Source of the DNA: Commensalibacter sp963921845 | Lineage (GTDB): Bacteria; Pseudomonadota; Alphaproteobacteria; Acetobacterales; Acetobacteraceae | Reading direction: 5' to 3' | NCBI RefSeq assembly: GCF_963921845.1 | Contig: NZ_CAWUGZ010000028.1 | Coordinates: 1-44,666, forward strand | Length of the DNA: 44,666 nucleotides | Part shown: positions 28,787-37,823 of the stretch, piece by piece | Position numbering within the stretch: position 1 is the first letter of the stretch | Layout: each line of letters opens with the position of its first letter | The notes under the pieces: model-generated | What the model was told of the DNA's origin: nothing | The model's database searches: none | Seen by the model: the letters and a program-made list of their open reading frames with translations, nothing else | Translations under genes and position numbers: made by a program

Positions 28787-31700
28787 ATGCCCCATTCGCT
28801 CTTCGTACATCTGCGTAATCACTCTTCTTACTCTTTAAGCCAGGGTGCAATGAAAATATCTAAAATCGTTGAGCTAGCAAAAAAAATGCAGATGCCTGCA
28901 CTGGCGATAACAGATACAGGAAATTTATTCGGCGCGTTAGAGTTTTCAAAAACATGCGTTGAGAATGGAATACAACCCATTATAGGGTCGCAAATTGGTT
29001 TTCCTTCTACCTATACTGTTGAAGACCATTCGATCAACTGGCCTATTGTTTTATTGGCACAAAATAAAAAGGGTTTATTAAATCTTCAATACCTTTCCTC
29101 AGAAGGTTTTCTCAAAAGCGATACATCAAATCCCATGGTGTCTCTAGATACACTTTGTGATCATTCAGAAGGATTGCTTCTTCTCACAGGGGGAAATAGA
29201 GGCCCATTGTATGAGCTTTTTTCACAAGGACAAGAAAAACATGCACGACATTTAGTTGAGAAATGGGCAAAAGCCTTTCCAAATCGAGTTATTGTTGAAC
29301 TCAACCGACACGGATTTGCTATAGAAAAATCAGTTGAAGCAGGAGTTATCAATCTGGCAAATTCGTTTGGTTTCCCCTTGGTAGCCACAAACGAATGCTT
29401 TTTTTCAACTCCAGAATTATACGAAGCACATGATGCTTTAATTTGTATTGCACAAGGTTGCACAGTGGATGTGCAAGATCGCTGGCGAGTCACAGCTGAA
29501 CATTGGTTTAAGACCCCAGAAATGATGTCCAAGCTGTTTAGTGATTTACCCGAAGCAATTTCTAATACAATCGAAATTGCTAAGCGTTGCGCCGTTAGAA
29601 TAGAAACGCGTAACCCAATGTTGCCTCATAGCCGTAAAATCCAAGAAGGTATGACAGCAGAAGAAACGCTAAAAACAATGGCAAAATCTGGACTGAAAAT
29701 ACGCTTATCCGCTTGCCCTAATTTGAGCAAGGACAAAGAACGAATCTATTACGATCGTTTAACCTATGAATTATCCATTATAAACAATATGGGATTTTCT
29801 GGCTATTTTTTAATTGTTGCAGACTTCATACAATGGGCAAAACAACAAGATATTCCTGTAGGTCCAGGAAGAGGGTCAGGAGCCGGTTCCTTAGTAGCCT
29901 GGGCTCTAACTATTACAGATCTTAATCCATTACCGTTTAATCTTTTATTTGAACGCTTTTTAAATCCAGAACGCGTTTCTATGCCTGATTTTGATATTGA
30001 TTTTTGTCAAAATAGAAGGGATGAAGTTATTGATTACGTTCGCCAAGCGTATGGGCATGACCAGGTTGCTCAGATTATAACATTCGGTAAGTTACAAGCG
30101 AGGGCAGTTATAAGAGACGTCGGAAGAGTATTGGGGCTTCCGTTTGGATTGGTTAATAAAGTTGCAGAGCTTATACCCAATAATCCTGCTAAACCATTAA
30201 ATTTGGGACAAGCCATTGAATCGGAGCCCAGATTAAAAGAAATGAGGGATACCGACGATACTATTAAAAAATTAATAGAGGTTGCCCTCCAACTTGAAGG
30301 ATTATACCGACATGCAGGCACACACGCTGCAGGAGTGGTTATAGGCGACAGACCTTTGGTTGAACTGGTACCTTTATATCGAGACCCAAAAAGTAATGTA
30401 CTTGTTACGCAATACAACATGAAATTTGTGGAACAAATTGGTTTGGTTAAATTCGATTTTTTGGGGCTAACCACGCTCACCATCCTAAAAAAAGCAGTAG
30501 ATATCTTAAAAAAACAGGCGATTGTTATTAATCTTGCAGATATACCTCTTGACGATAAAAAAACTTATGAAATGCTAAGCAGGGGTGAATCCGGAGGCGT
30601 GTTTCAATTTGAAGGGGCAGGAATGCGGGATGTCCTTAAGCAAATGCAACCAACTAGAATTGAAGATTTAATTGCCGCTGTTGCGTTATATAGACCGGGC
30701 CCTATGGCCAATATCCCCGATTATTGTCGGAGAAAACATGGCGAACCTTGGGAGCCCCCTCACGAAAAACTAAGGTCAATTCTTGAAGAAACTTATGGTA
30801 TAATGGTTTATCAAGAACAAGTTATGCAAATTGCCCAAGAGTTAGCCAACTATAGTCTAGGTGCTGCGGATTTATTACGCAGAGCTATGGGAAAAAAAAT
30901 ACGCTCTGAAATGGATCAACAACGTAAAATATTTACAGATGGAGCCATCAAAAACGGCATTTCTAAATCAAAAGCGTTAGAAATTTTTGACCTCATGGCG
31001 CGATTTGCAGACTATGGATTTAATAAATCCCATGCGGCTGCCTATGCCATTGTTTCGTATCAAACGGCATGGATGAGAGCAAACCATCCTGTCGCTTTTT
31101 TTGCTGCATGCATGTCCTTGGCGCTCGAAAAAACAGATAAATTGGCTTTTTTACGACAAGAAGCCGAACGAATACACATCAACGTACTTCCTCCAGATAT
31201 CAATAAATCCGCAGCAGATTTTTTAACGGAGCGTCAACCGGATGGGTCCTATGCCATACGTTATGCTCTAGCTGCCATCAAACGGGCAGGTAAAGCCGCT
31301 ATGGAAGCCATTGAAACGGTTAGAGCTGACAAACCTTTTGCTAATTTGGTGGATTTTGCAGAACGAGCCAATTACCAAATGCTTAATAAGGGTCAGTTGG
31401 AATTCTTAGCAAAAGCAGGTGTCTTTGATTCGCTAGAATCCAACCGACACAAAGTTTTTGCGTCTGCCGAAATCATATTAAAAAGAGCACAAGCGCGACA
31501 AACTGAAAAAGAGAGTGGCCAAATTGGGCTATTTGGTTCAGAAGCAACCAATACCGAATCATTAAAATTATCCAATCAATCGGAATGGCCAGAAATTGAA
31601 CGGTTAACGATGGAAGCTGAAGCTATTGGCTATCATATGACTGCCCATCCTCTAGATTCTTTTGAAATGCTGCTCAAAAAAATCCAGATTTATTCTGTAA

Positions 31701-32215
31701 ACCAACTGGACCTTTTGGCGCGCAATGGTGAGACAAGAGTAAAAATAGCTGGCTATATTTTAAATTGTAAAGAACGTCCTACCCGTAAAGGGACTAAAAT
31801 GGCATGGATAGGACTATCTGACAAAAGTGGTGCTTGTGAAGTAACATTTTTCTCAGAGGCCCTTGGTCGGTATCGTGACGTATTAAAAGCTGGTCAACTG
31901 GTTGTAATTACGGTTGATTTACGACTGGATGAAGATAATCTTAGAATTACAGGGCAACATGCCGAAAGCCTTGAAAAAGCAACAACAAATCTTGTTGGGA
32001 ATTTAAAAATTTGGGTTCGTGACTTACACACTGTTCAACAATTGGCTGAATTATTAAAGCGAGGCGAACTAGGGAATGGAAAAATCACATTAATTCCTCA
32101 CTGCAAAGATTTTAAAGAAGTCGAGATACTTTTACCTAAAACCTATAACATTTCCCCTGTTTTTGTACAACATATTAAAGTTATTAAGGGTATAGAAAAA
32201 ATTGAACAATGGTAA
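28787..32215 (+). CDS. dnaE: DNA polymerase III alpha subunit
   Basis: Replicative polymerase subunit. N-terminal PHP domain (FVHLRNHSSYSLSQGAMK onward, about 1-280), C-family polymerase core with PDFDIDF giving Asp401 and Asp403, and a third acidic residue Asp557 in KFDFLGL; GPGRGSGAGSLVAW marks the palm. The helix-hairpin-helix region and an OB fold (about 1000-1080, VKIAGYILNCKERPTRKGTKMAWI block) follow. Length 1142 fits DnaE1. It follows lolD by 31 bases and ends a long co-oriented series; an AT-rich dyad lies after it. Confidence 0.96.
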   Translation: MPHSLFVHLRNHSSYSLSQGAMKISKIVELAKKMQMPALAITDTGNLFGALEFSKTCVENGIQPIIGSQIGFPSTYTVEDHSINWPIVLLAQNKKGLLNLQYLSSEGFLKSDTSNPMVSLDTLCDHSEGLLLLTGGNRGPLYELFSQGQEKHARHLVEKWAKAFPNRVIVELNRHGFAIEKSVEAGVINLANSFGFPLVATNECFFSTPELYEAHDALICIAQGCTVDVQDRWRVTAEHWFKTPEMMSKLFSDLPEAISNTIEIAKRCAVRIETRNPMLPHSRKIQEGMTAEETLKTMAKSGLKIRLSACPNLSKDKERIYYDRLTYELSIINNMGFSGYFLIVADFIQWAKQQDIPVGPGRGSGAGSLVAWALTITDLNPLPFNLLFERFLNPERVSMPDFDIDFCQNRRDEVIDYVRQAYGHDQVAQIITFGKLQARAVIRDVGRVLGLPFGLVNKVAELIPNNPAKPLNLGQAIESEPRLKEMRDTDDTIKKLIEVALQLEGLYRHAGTHAAGVVIGDRPLVELVPLYRDPKSNVLVTQYNMKFVEQIGLVKFDFLGLTTLTILKKAVDILKKQAIVINLADIPLDDKKTYEMLSRGESGGVFQFEGAGMRDVLKQMQPTRIEDLIAAVALYRPGPMANIPDYCRRKHGEPWEPPHEKLRSILEETYGIMVYQEQVMQIAQELANYSLGAADLLRRAMGKKIRSEMDQQRKIFTDGAIKNGISKSKALEIFDLMARFADYGFNKSHAAAYAIVSYQTAWMRANHPVAFFAACMSLALEKTDKLAFLRQEAERIHINVLPPDINKSAADFLTERQPDGSYAIRYALAAIKRAGKAAMEAIETVRADKPFANLVDFAERANYQMLNKGQLEFLAKAGVFDSLESNRHKVFASAEIILKRAQARQTEKESGQIGLFGSEATNTESLKLSNQSEWPEIERLTMEAEAIGYHMTAHPLDSFEMLLKKIQIYSVNQLDLLARNGETRVKIAGYILNCKERPTRKGTKMAWIGLSDKSGACEVTFFSEALGRYRDVLKAGQLVVITVDLRLDEDNLRITGQHAESLEKATTNLVGNLKIWVRDLHTVQQLAELLKRGELGNGKITLIPHCKDFKEVEILLPKTYNISPVFVQHIKVIKGIEKIEQW

Positions 32216-32257
32216 TGTTGAACTTATTTCGTAACCAAGGTACGCATTCAATAAATT

Positions 32258-32300
32258 AGATCAAACTAATTATAATTTTATTTATAATGTTAGTAGATCT
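32258..32300. repeat. Imperfect dyad between dnaE and panB
   Basis: Outer arms AGATC (32258-32262) and GATCT (32296-32300) flank inner arms CTAATTATAA (32266-32275) and TTATAA-TG-TTAG (32282-32293), around a short T-rich loop. No T-run follows. It could be a dnaE transcript end structure or a binding site for panB control; AT-richness makes chance plausible. Confidence 0.35.
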
Positions 32301-32376
32301 CTGATATTTATATAAAATAAGATCCGAAATTATGTAAAATTTTACTAAATTGTATTACCTATTAAAAGTATTTACC

Positions 32377-33201
32377 ATGAACATTACTACTTATAAACGG
32401 CTAACAGCACCAGATATACAATCCCAAAAAGGAAAAGAACCTATTGTTTGTCTAACAGCTTATACCGCCTCTCAGGCCACCATTATGGATCCTTATGTTG
32501 ATTTCATACTCGTTGGAGACTCTCTTGGTATGGTTGTTTATGGCTTACCGTCAACGCTTTCCGTAACCGTCGATATGATGGTGGCTCATGGTGCTGCCGT
32601 TGTTCGAGGATCTAAGCGAGCTTGTATTGTTATTGATTTGCCCTTTGGATCTTATCAAGAAACGCCTCAACAAGCCTTTCAAACTGCATCACGATTATTG
32701 AGAGAAACTGGGGCAAATGCCGTTAAATTAGAAGGTGGAGAAGAAATGGCCGCCACTATTGAATTTTTAACGCACAGAGGTATTCCTGTCTGCGGTCATA
32801 TTGGATTGATGCCACAAACCATTCAAACCATGGGTGGATATAAAATATCGGGTAAAAATGATCTGCAAATTAATAAAATTATCAACGACGGTAAAGCCGT
32901 TGCCAACGCGGGTGCATTTGCTGTTGTTTTAGAAGGTGTTGTAGAACCTGTTGCTCAAAGAATAACCGAGACACTTGAAATACCGACCATTGGAATTGGG
33001 GCATCTCTGCAATGCGATGGACAAATATTAGTTTGTGACGATATTTTCGGTATTTTTCAAAATTTTAAACCAAAATTTGTTAAAAAATACGCAGAACTTG
33101 GAAGCGAAATGGACAAAGCTATTTCTACATACGCAAAAGAAGTAAAATCAAGACAATTTCCACAAAAAGAGCATTGCTTTTATCCAGCCCAAAAAAAATA
33201 A
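32377..33201 (+). CDS. panB: 3-methyl-2-oxobutanoate hydroxymethyltransferase
   Basis: Makes ketopantoate from 2-oxoisovalerate and methylene-tetrahydrofolate, an early step to pantothenate and CoA. TIM-barrel motifs visible: DFILVGDSLGMVVYG with the Mg-binding Asp, VIDLPFGSYQ, AVKLEGGEE, GHIGLMPQ, and VVLEGVVEP with the catalytic Glu; also IGIGASLQCDGQILV. I start at ATG 32377 (274 residues), the family length; a TTG frame from 32350 would add nine residues. No panC (pantothenate synthetase) is adjacent, although panB and panC are often paired. Confidence 0.94.
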   Translation: MNITTYKRLTAPDIQSQKGKEPIVCLTAYTASQATIMDPYVDFILVGDSLGMVVYGLPSTLSVTVDMMVAHGAAVVRGSKRACIVIDLPFGSYQETPQQAFQTASRLLRETGANAVKLEGGEEMAATIEFLTHRGIPVCGHIGLMPQTIQTMGGYKISGKNDLQINKIINDGKAVANAGAFAVVLEGVVEPVAQRITETLEIPTIGIGASLQCDGQILVCDDIFGIFQNFKPKFVKKYAELGSEMDKAISTYAKEVKSRQFPQKEHCFYPAQKK

Positions 33202-33384
33202 TGATTATAATTTGTTAACTATAAAGTTTTATTATTTTTTGATAAAAATTTTATAATAAACACTCTGTATTTCTGTTTTACACCCTACGAAATTGATTAG
33301 AGTCACATTGATTAATTGAAACCTATGCTAAACGTGATAGAGACACTTTTTTTCTAACTCTACGTAAAAAATTATATAGTTCTT

Positions 33385-34305
33385 ATGAATGATCAAGGTA
33401 AAAGCGATATCGTATTAAACCAAACTGAGCTTATAGCAGTATTGGTGGCCTTTATTGGCGATAAACCGTGCGTTATGACGATTGATAACGGTTCGAAACT
33501 ACCCTCAGGACCTTTTGAGCTAAGCCATAAAAATTTACAGGCAGGATTACGGGACTGGATTCGTAAACAAACGCAACATCCCATTGGTTTTTTGGAACAA
33601 CTGTACACGTTTGCGGACCGTAACCGTATTCCTGATCATCCAGAAGTACGTACAATTTCAATAAGCTATTTAGGACTGGTGAGACAACATCAAATTAATA
33701 AAAAATTAATACAATGGCATGACTGGTATCGTCATTTTCCTTGGGAAGATTGGAGAAGAGGCAAACCAGAAATAATAGAAATATTGATAAAACATTTACT
33801 GCACTGGGCAAACACAAAGGAGGGGTTAACTTTAGTACAACACAAACGAATTGCGTTTTTATTTGGTATGGATCATTATCATTGGAATGAAGATCTTATT
33901 TTGCAACGCTATGAACTTCTCTTCGAAGCGGGTCTGGTTTTTGAATCTGGTAGCACGTTGCAAACGGGTGAGCCCATGTTTGCCGATCACCGACGTATAC
34001 TTGCCACGGCAATTGCTCGGTTACGAGCCAAAATCAAATATAAAGCTGTTGTTTTTGAATTAATGCCTGAACAATTTACTTTATTACAATTGCAACGAAA
34101 TGTTGAAGGATTGATCGGTCAGACGTTACATAAATCTAACTTTCGTAGAATGATTGAGCAACAAGGTTTGATAGAAGAAACGGGTGGATATGAAAATGAA
34201 TCCAGAGGAAGACCTGCCAAACTGTTTACCTATCGTAGATCTGTGATGGATGAGAGAGCACTTTCTGGATCAAAGTTGCCTTTATTTAAAAACAATTTGA
34301 ATTGA
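33385..34305 (+). CDS. nadQ: NadQ/NrtR-type Nudix-related transcriptional regulator of NAD synthesis
   Basis: Predicted repressor of NAD biosynthesis. The N-terminal Nudix-like domain (about 10-200) starts with ELIAVLVAFIGDKPCVMT and contains YLGLVR, but I see no catalytic Nudix box, as expected for a ligand-sensing version. The C-terminal winged-helix part (about 215-300) includes FTLLQLQRNVEGL, KSNFRRMIEQQGLIEETG and GRPAKLFTYR, typical of the NrtR/NadQ fold. Length 306. The gene lies directly upstream of nadABC in the same direction, which supports the role. ATG 33385 lacks a clear ribosome site. Its stop codon overlaps the candidate -35 of the nadA promoter. The specific name NadQ is inferred from alphaproteobacterial context. 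Confidence 0.8.
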   Translation: MNDQGKSDIVLNQTELIAVLVAFIGDKPCVMTIDNGSKLPSGPFELSHKNLQAGLRDWIRKQTQHPIGFLEQLYTFADRNRIPDHPEVRTISISYLGLVRQHQINKKLIQWHDWYRHFPWEDWRRGKPEIIEILIKHLLHWANTKEGLTLVQHKRIAFLFGMDHYHWNEDLILQRYELLFEAGLVFESGSTLQTGEPMFADHRRILATAIARLRAKIKYKAVVFELMPEQFTLLQLQRNVEGLIGQTLHKSNFRRMIEQQGLIEETGGYENESRGRPAKLFTYRRSVMDERALSGSKLPLFKNNLN

Positions 34306-34330
34306 CACATACCGTTATCATGTCTATTGT
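34302..34330 (+). promoter_or_regulatory. Predicted promoter of nadABC
   Basis: A perfect -35 TTGACA (34302-34307), 17-base spacer and -10 TATTGT (34325-34330, four of six matches). Transcription would start near 34337, placing the palindrome at 34341-34359 just inside the transcribed region, a classic repressor position. The -35 overlaps the regulator gene's TGA stop. Confidence 0.5.
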
Positions 34331-34340
34331 AATTACTATA

Positions 34341-34359
34341 TATACTCAAATTGAGTATA
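34341..34359. promoter_or_regulatory. Palindromic operator candidate upstream of nadA
   Basis: TATACTCAA-A-TTGAGTATA is a perfect 9-1-9 inverted repeat ending 12 bases before the nadA start codon chosen here. Its placement between a Nudix-type regulator gene and nadA, and downstream of a promoter, makes it the likely binding site of that regulator. The palindrome is seen directly; the binding partner is inferred. I did not find another copy elsewhere in the window. Confidence 0.72.
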
Positions 34360-34371
34360 ATGGAGATGATA

Positions 34372-35340
34372 ATGCAAGTTACTCGAGCCGAACACTATTT
34401 TGACTTCTCAAAGTCTTACTTACCGAAAAAAGAGCGTATAGGTCTTTCCCAAAAAATAAAGCGTATACAGACACTTAAACGTGAGAAAAATGCTGTAATT
34501 CTGGCACATAACTATCAAACGCCAAAAATATTTCATACTGTTTCCGATATTGTGGGCGATAGCTTGGCCTTAGCCAGAGAAGCTGAAAAAGTACAAGCGG
34601 ATATTATTGTTTTAGCTGGCGTACATTTCATGGCAGAAACTGCCAAACTCCTTAATCCAGAAAAAACTGTCTTTATACCTGATTTACAAGCAGGCTGTTC
34701 ACTGGCGGAATCAATTACTGCCAGTGACGTTGAATCCTTACGGATATTGTATCCAGGGATTCCCATTATTACGTATGTTAATACCTCTGCCTCAGTCAAA
34801 GCAGCATCTGATATCTGTTGTACTTCTGGTAACGCCAAAAAAATTGTCGAATCTCTTGGTGTGCCCAAAGTTATTATGATACCTGATGAATATCTGGCGC
34901 GTAATGTGGCTAAAGCAACCGATGTTACGATCATACCATGGAAAGGACATTGCCAAGTTCATGAACGTATCACATGCGAAGACATTCATCGTATGCGTGC
35001 AGATCATCCCGAGGCTAAAATTTTGGCACATCCCGAGTGTCCGCCTGAGGTAACTCAATTAGCTGACTTTTCTGGATCGACTGCAGAAATGGCAGAATTT
35101 ATGGATCAAAAAAGGGCAAATGACGTCATTCTTTTAACTGAATGTTCCATGAGCGATAATTTGGCTATTTCATATCCCCATATTAACTTTATTCGTTTAT
35201 GTAATTTATGCCCTCATATGCAGCGCATTACCCTTGATAATATTTTGGATACCCTAGAATACGATCAATACGAAGTGCACATTGACCCAATTATTGCAGA
35301 CAAAGCGCGCTTATCCATCAAAAGAATGCTTAATGCATGA
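34372..35340 (+). CDS. nadA: Quinolinate synthase
   Basis: Condenses iminoaspartate with dihydroxyacetone phosphate to quinolinate using an oxygen-sensitive [4Fe-4S] cluster. The three expected ligands are Cys109 (LQAGCSLAE), Cys223 (HPECPPEV) and Cys280 (LCPHMQRITL). VILAHNYQTP and GDSLALAREA are family motifs. I start at ATG 34372 (322 residues), six bases after GGAG (34362-34365); three earlier in-frame starts (34351, 34360, 34366) fall in or against the operator and the ribosome site. Overlaps nadB by four bases. Confidence 0.95.
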   Translation: MQVTRAEHYFDFSKSYLPKKERIGLSQKIKRIQTLKREKNAVILAHNYQTPKIFHTVSDIVGDSLALAREAEKVQADIIVLAGVHFMAETAKLLNPEKTVFIPDLQAGCSLAESITASDVESLRILYPGIPIITYVNTSASVKAASDICCTSGNAKKIVESLGVPKVIMIPDEYLARNVAKATDVTIIPWKGHCQVHERITCEDIHRMRADHPEAKILAHPECPPEVTQLADFSGSTAEMAEFMDQKRANDVILLTECSMSDNLAISYPHINFIRLCNLCPHMQRITLDNILDTLEYDQYEVHIDPIIADKARLSIKRMLNA

Positions 35341-36845
35341 AAGGTGAGCGACCCTTAAATTGTGTTATGGTCGTGGGCAGTGGTATTGCAGGCTTAATGA
35401 CAGCCTTGGAACTTTCCCCACTTCCAGTAATTCTTATTACTCAAGGCTTCTTGGGTGAAAATACGTCTTCGATGTTGGCTCAAGGGGGTATAGCCGCAGC
35501 CTATTGGGGCGAGGATACTCCAGAACTTCATCTTCACGATACGTTAAAGGCAGGGGTAGGACTATGCGATAAAGAAATTGTCAAACGTATCACCGCCATG
35601 GGTGACCTGGCAATTAAGACGTTAGAGAAATACGGAGTTAACTTCGATAAAGATAACAATAACCATCCGAATTTAAGCTTAGAGGCTGCCCATAGTATAC
35701 GTCGAGTACATCGTATCAAGGGGGATCAGAGCGGAAAAAATATTATAGATCAACTCAAACAAAAAGTAAGACAAACGCCAAGCATTCAAGTTTATGAACA
35801 ATGTAGCCTAGAAAAAATATTTTGTAATAATAATTCTGTTCACAGTGGAATTCTAATCCGAGAACATCAAACGCTATTATTTGAATGTAACCATATTGTA
35901 CTCGCAACAGGTGGTATTGGAGCGTTGTATAGCGACAGCACCAATCCAAAAAATAATTTTGGAATTGGATTGGCTTTGGCTGCTGAGGTAGGGGCATTAT
36001 TTTCTGATCTTGAATTCGTCCAATTTCACCCTACGGGTCTCAATGACTCTCGACTTCCCAAAGCTTTAATTAGTGAAGCCGTTAGGGGGGAAGGCGCTTT
36101 GCTAGTTAATGAACATAACGAACGTTTCCTTGAACAAATAGATGGGCAAGAACTAGCGCCTAGAGATATTGTTGCTCGCGCGGTTGCTGCGCAATATGCA
36201 AAGGGACATAAGGTTTATCTTGATGCTCGAAAAGCGATAGGAAAACATTTTCCACAAAAATTTCCATCAATATTTCAAATTTGTGTTCAATCCAATATTG
36301 ATCCACGACGTCAACTCATTCCTATTCAACCTGTTGAACATTTTCACATGGGGGGAATAACAACGACTCTTAACGGTCAGACCTCTGTTAATGGGTTGTG
36401 GGCAGTGGGAGAATGTGCTTCAACAGGCTTACATGGCGCCAATCGATTGGCAAGCAATTCCTTGCTAGAGGCTTGCGTTATGGCAATTAACACTGCTTTG
36501 TGCTTGAAAACGATGAACATCGCTCCTTATGCTATTGAAATCCTGCCAAAGAAAACCATTGCTAATAAATCATATATTTGTAGAGCTTCACAAGATATGA
36601 TGCAATCCTGCTTAGGAATTATCCGTCATGAAGAAGGGATCATAAAAGCGATACGTTATTTTTTAGCGCGTGAACCTTTTTCTAATCCTGCAAAAGTTTC
36701 TCTAATGATTGCAGTGAGTGCGTTGCTTCGAAAAGAATCCCGAGGAGCCCATTTTCGAGAAGATTTTCCAGCTTCAATTCGATTTGCAGTGCGTTCTCAT
36801 TTAACCTTTGAACTTTGTATGAATATTGCTAAAATTTATGCTTAG
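35337..36845 (+). CDS. nadB: L-aspartate oxidase
   Basis: FAD enzyme that oxidises aspartate to iminoaspartate for NadA. FAD loop VGSGIAGL at 13-20, then SSMLAQGGIAAAYW, HSIRRVHRIKGDQSG, QFHPTGL, ISEAVRGEGALLVN, the active-site arginine region RDIVARAVA, and the FAD-binding end GLWAVGECASTGLHGANRL. Length 502. ATGA overlap with nadA indicates coupled translation; the two proteins pass an unstable intermediate. Confidence 0.95.
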   Translation: MKGERPLNCVMVVGSGIAGLMTALELSPLPVILITQGFLGENTSSMLAQGGIAAAYWGEDTPELHLHDTLKAGVGLCDKEIVKRITAMGDLAIKTLEKYGVNFDKDNNNHPNLSLEAAHSIRRVHRIKGDQSGKNIIDQLKQKVRQTPSIQVYEQCSLEKIFCNNNSVHSGILIREHQTLLFECNHIVLATGGIGALYSDSTNPKNNFGIGLALAAEVGALFSDLEFVQFHPTGLNDSRLPKALISEAVRGEGALLVNEHNERFLEQIDGQELAPRDIVARAVAAQYAKGHKVYLDARKAIGKHFPQKFPSIFQICVQSNIDPRRQLIPIQPVEHFHMGGITTTLNGQTSVNGLWAVGECASTGLHGANRLASNSLLEACVMAINTALCLKTMNIAPYAIEILPKKTIANKSYICRASQDMMQSCLGIIRHEEGIIKAIRYFLAREPFSNPAKVSLMIAVSALLRKESRGAHFREDFPASIRFAVRSHLTFELCMNIAKIYA

Positions 36846-36871
36846 TTCAATCATAATTTCATGAGGTTTTC

Positions 36872-37720
36872 ATGTCACTTCCATTACTTCAAAATTTTCT
36901 CGTTGAACCTCTTATTAAAAATGCTTTGAACGAAGACTTGGGCCTTGCTGGTGATATTACGAGTCAATTGGTCATTCCTGAAAACCATCATTCTAAGGTT
37001 TTTATGGTATCAAGACAGCACGGTATTTTATCGGGCGTTCAAATTGCCCAATTAACTTTTCAATGTGTAAGTAAGGGCTGTATTTTCCATAGTTTAAAAA
37101 AGGATGGTGAAGCTTTAAAGCCAAATGAAATTATTGCGACAATAGAAGGGCCAACCCGTTCGCTGCTGACTGCTGAGAGAACAGCACTTAATTTCATGTG
37201 CCATTTATCTGGAATTGCCAGTATTACCAATAAAATTGTTCAATCAATTGCACATACAAAAACCAAAGTTGTGTGTACACGAAAAACCACACCGGGTCTA
37301 AGACTCTTAGAAAAATATGCAGTTCGATGTGGTGGTGGAATGAATCATCGTTTTGCCCTGTATGACGGAATTTTAATCAAAGATAATCATATTGCTGTTA
37401 CTGGAAGCGTTACCAAAGCCTTGAAAAAAGTTAAAAAACACTCCGGACATATGGTTAAGATCGAAATTGAAGTGGATACGCTCGAACAACTGAAAGAAGC
37501 TTTATCTGTAGGTGTGGATGTTATTTTACTGGATAATATGTCACCTGAGCAATTAAAAGAGGCCGTTCAAATGGTCAATGGAAAAGCCATTACCGAAGCC
37601 TCTGGACGTATAAATATTCAAAGCGCTGCTATAATTGCTGAGAGCGGTGTAGATTTTATTTCGGTTGGCTGGATCACGCACAGTGCACCAATTATTGATA
37701 TTGGTTTAGATTATCTTTAA
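36872..37720 (+). CDS. nadC: Nicotinate-nucleotide pyrophosphorylase (quinolinate phosphoribosyltransferase)
   Basis: Converts quinolinate and PRPP to nicotinate mononucleotide, the last step of the nadABC set. Motifs: AERTALNFMCHLSGIAS, CTRKTTPGLRLLEKYAV, GGGMNHRF, ILIKDNH and the phosphate-binding EASGRIN and ISVGWITHSAP. Length 282, typical. Preceded by ATGAGG about eight bases before ATG 36872 and 26 bases after nadB, so it is the last gene of the operon. The 103-base convergent gap to pncA holds no clear terminator. Confidence 0.95.
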   Translation: MSLPLLQNFLVEPLIKNALNEDLGLAGDITSQLVIPENHHSKVFMVSRQHGILSGVQIAQLTFQCVSKGCIFHSLKKDGEALKPNEIIATIEGPTRSLLTAERTALNFMCHLSGIASITNKIVQSIAHTKTKVVCTRKTTPGLRLLEKYAVRCGGGMNHRFALYDGILIKDNHIAVTGSVTKALKKVKKHSGHMVKIEIEVDTLEQLKEALSVGVDVILLDNMSPEQLKEAVQMVNGKAITEASGRINIQSAAIIAESGVDFISVGWITHSAPIIDIGLDYL

Positions 37721-37823
37721 TTCTACTACGATTTAACCGCTTAAAAATACAAAACTATTAAAGATGTTGATTTAAAAATGAGAAATCAAAAAACATATAA
37801 TTTACCAAAAGTTATTGAAACAG

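Noticed and set aside
30070..30483. Reverse-strand 137-codon frame inside dnaE
   Set aside because: Lies wholly opposite conserved DnaE core; composition looks like an antisense shadow and no ribosome site was seen.
34356..34361. TATAAT at the right edge of the nadA palindrome as the promoter -10
   Set aside because: It would start transcription around 34367, removing the GGAG ribosome site and leaving almost no leader; the TTGACA/TATTGT pair upstream fits better.
34533..34934. Reverse-strand 133-codon frame inside nadA
   Set aside because: Opposite conserved nadA sequence including the first cluster cysteine; no recognised motif.
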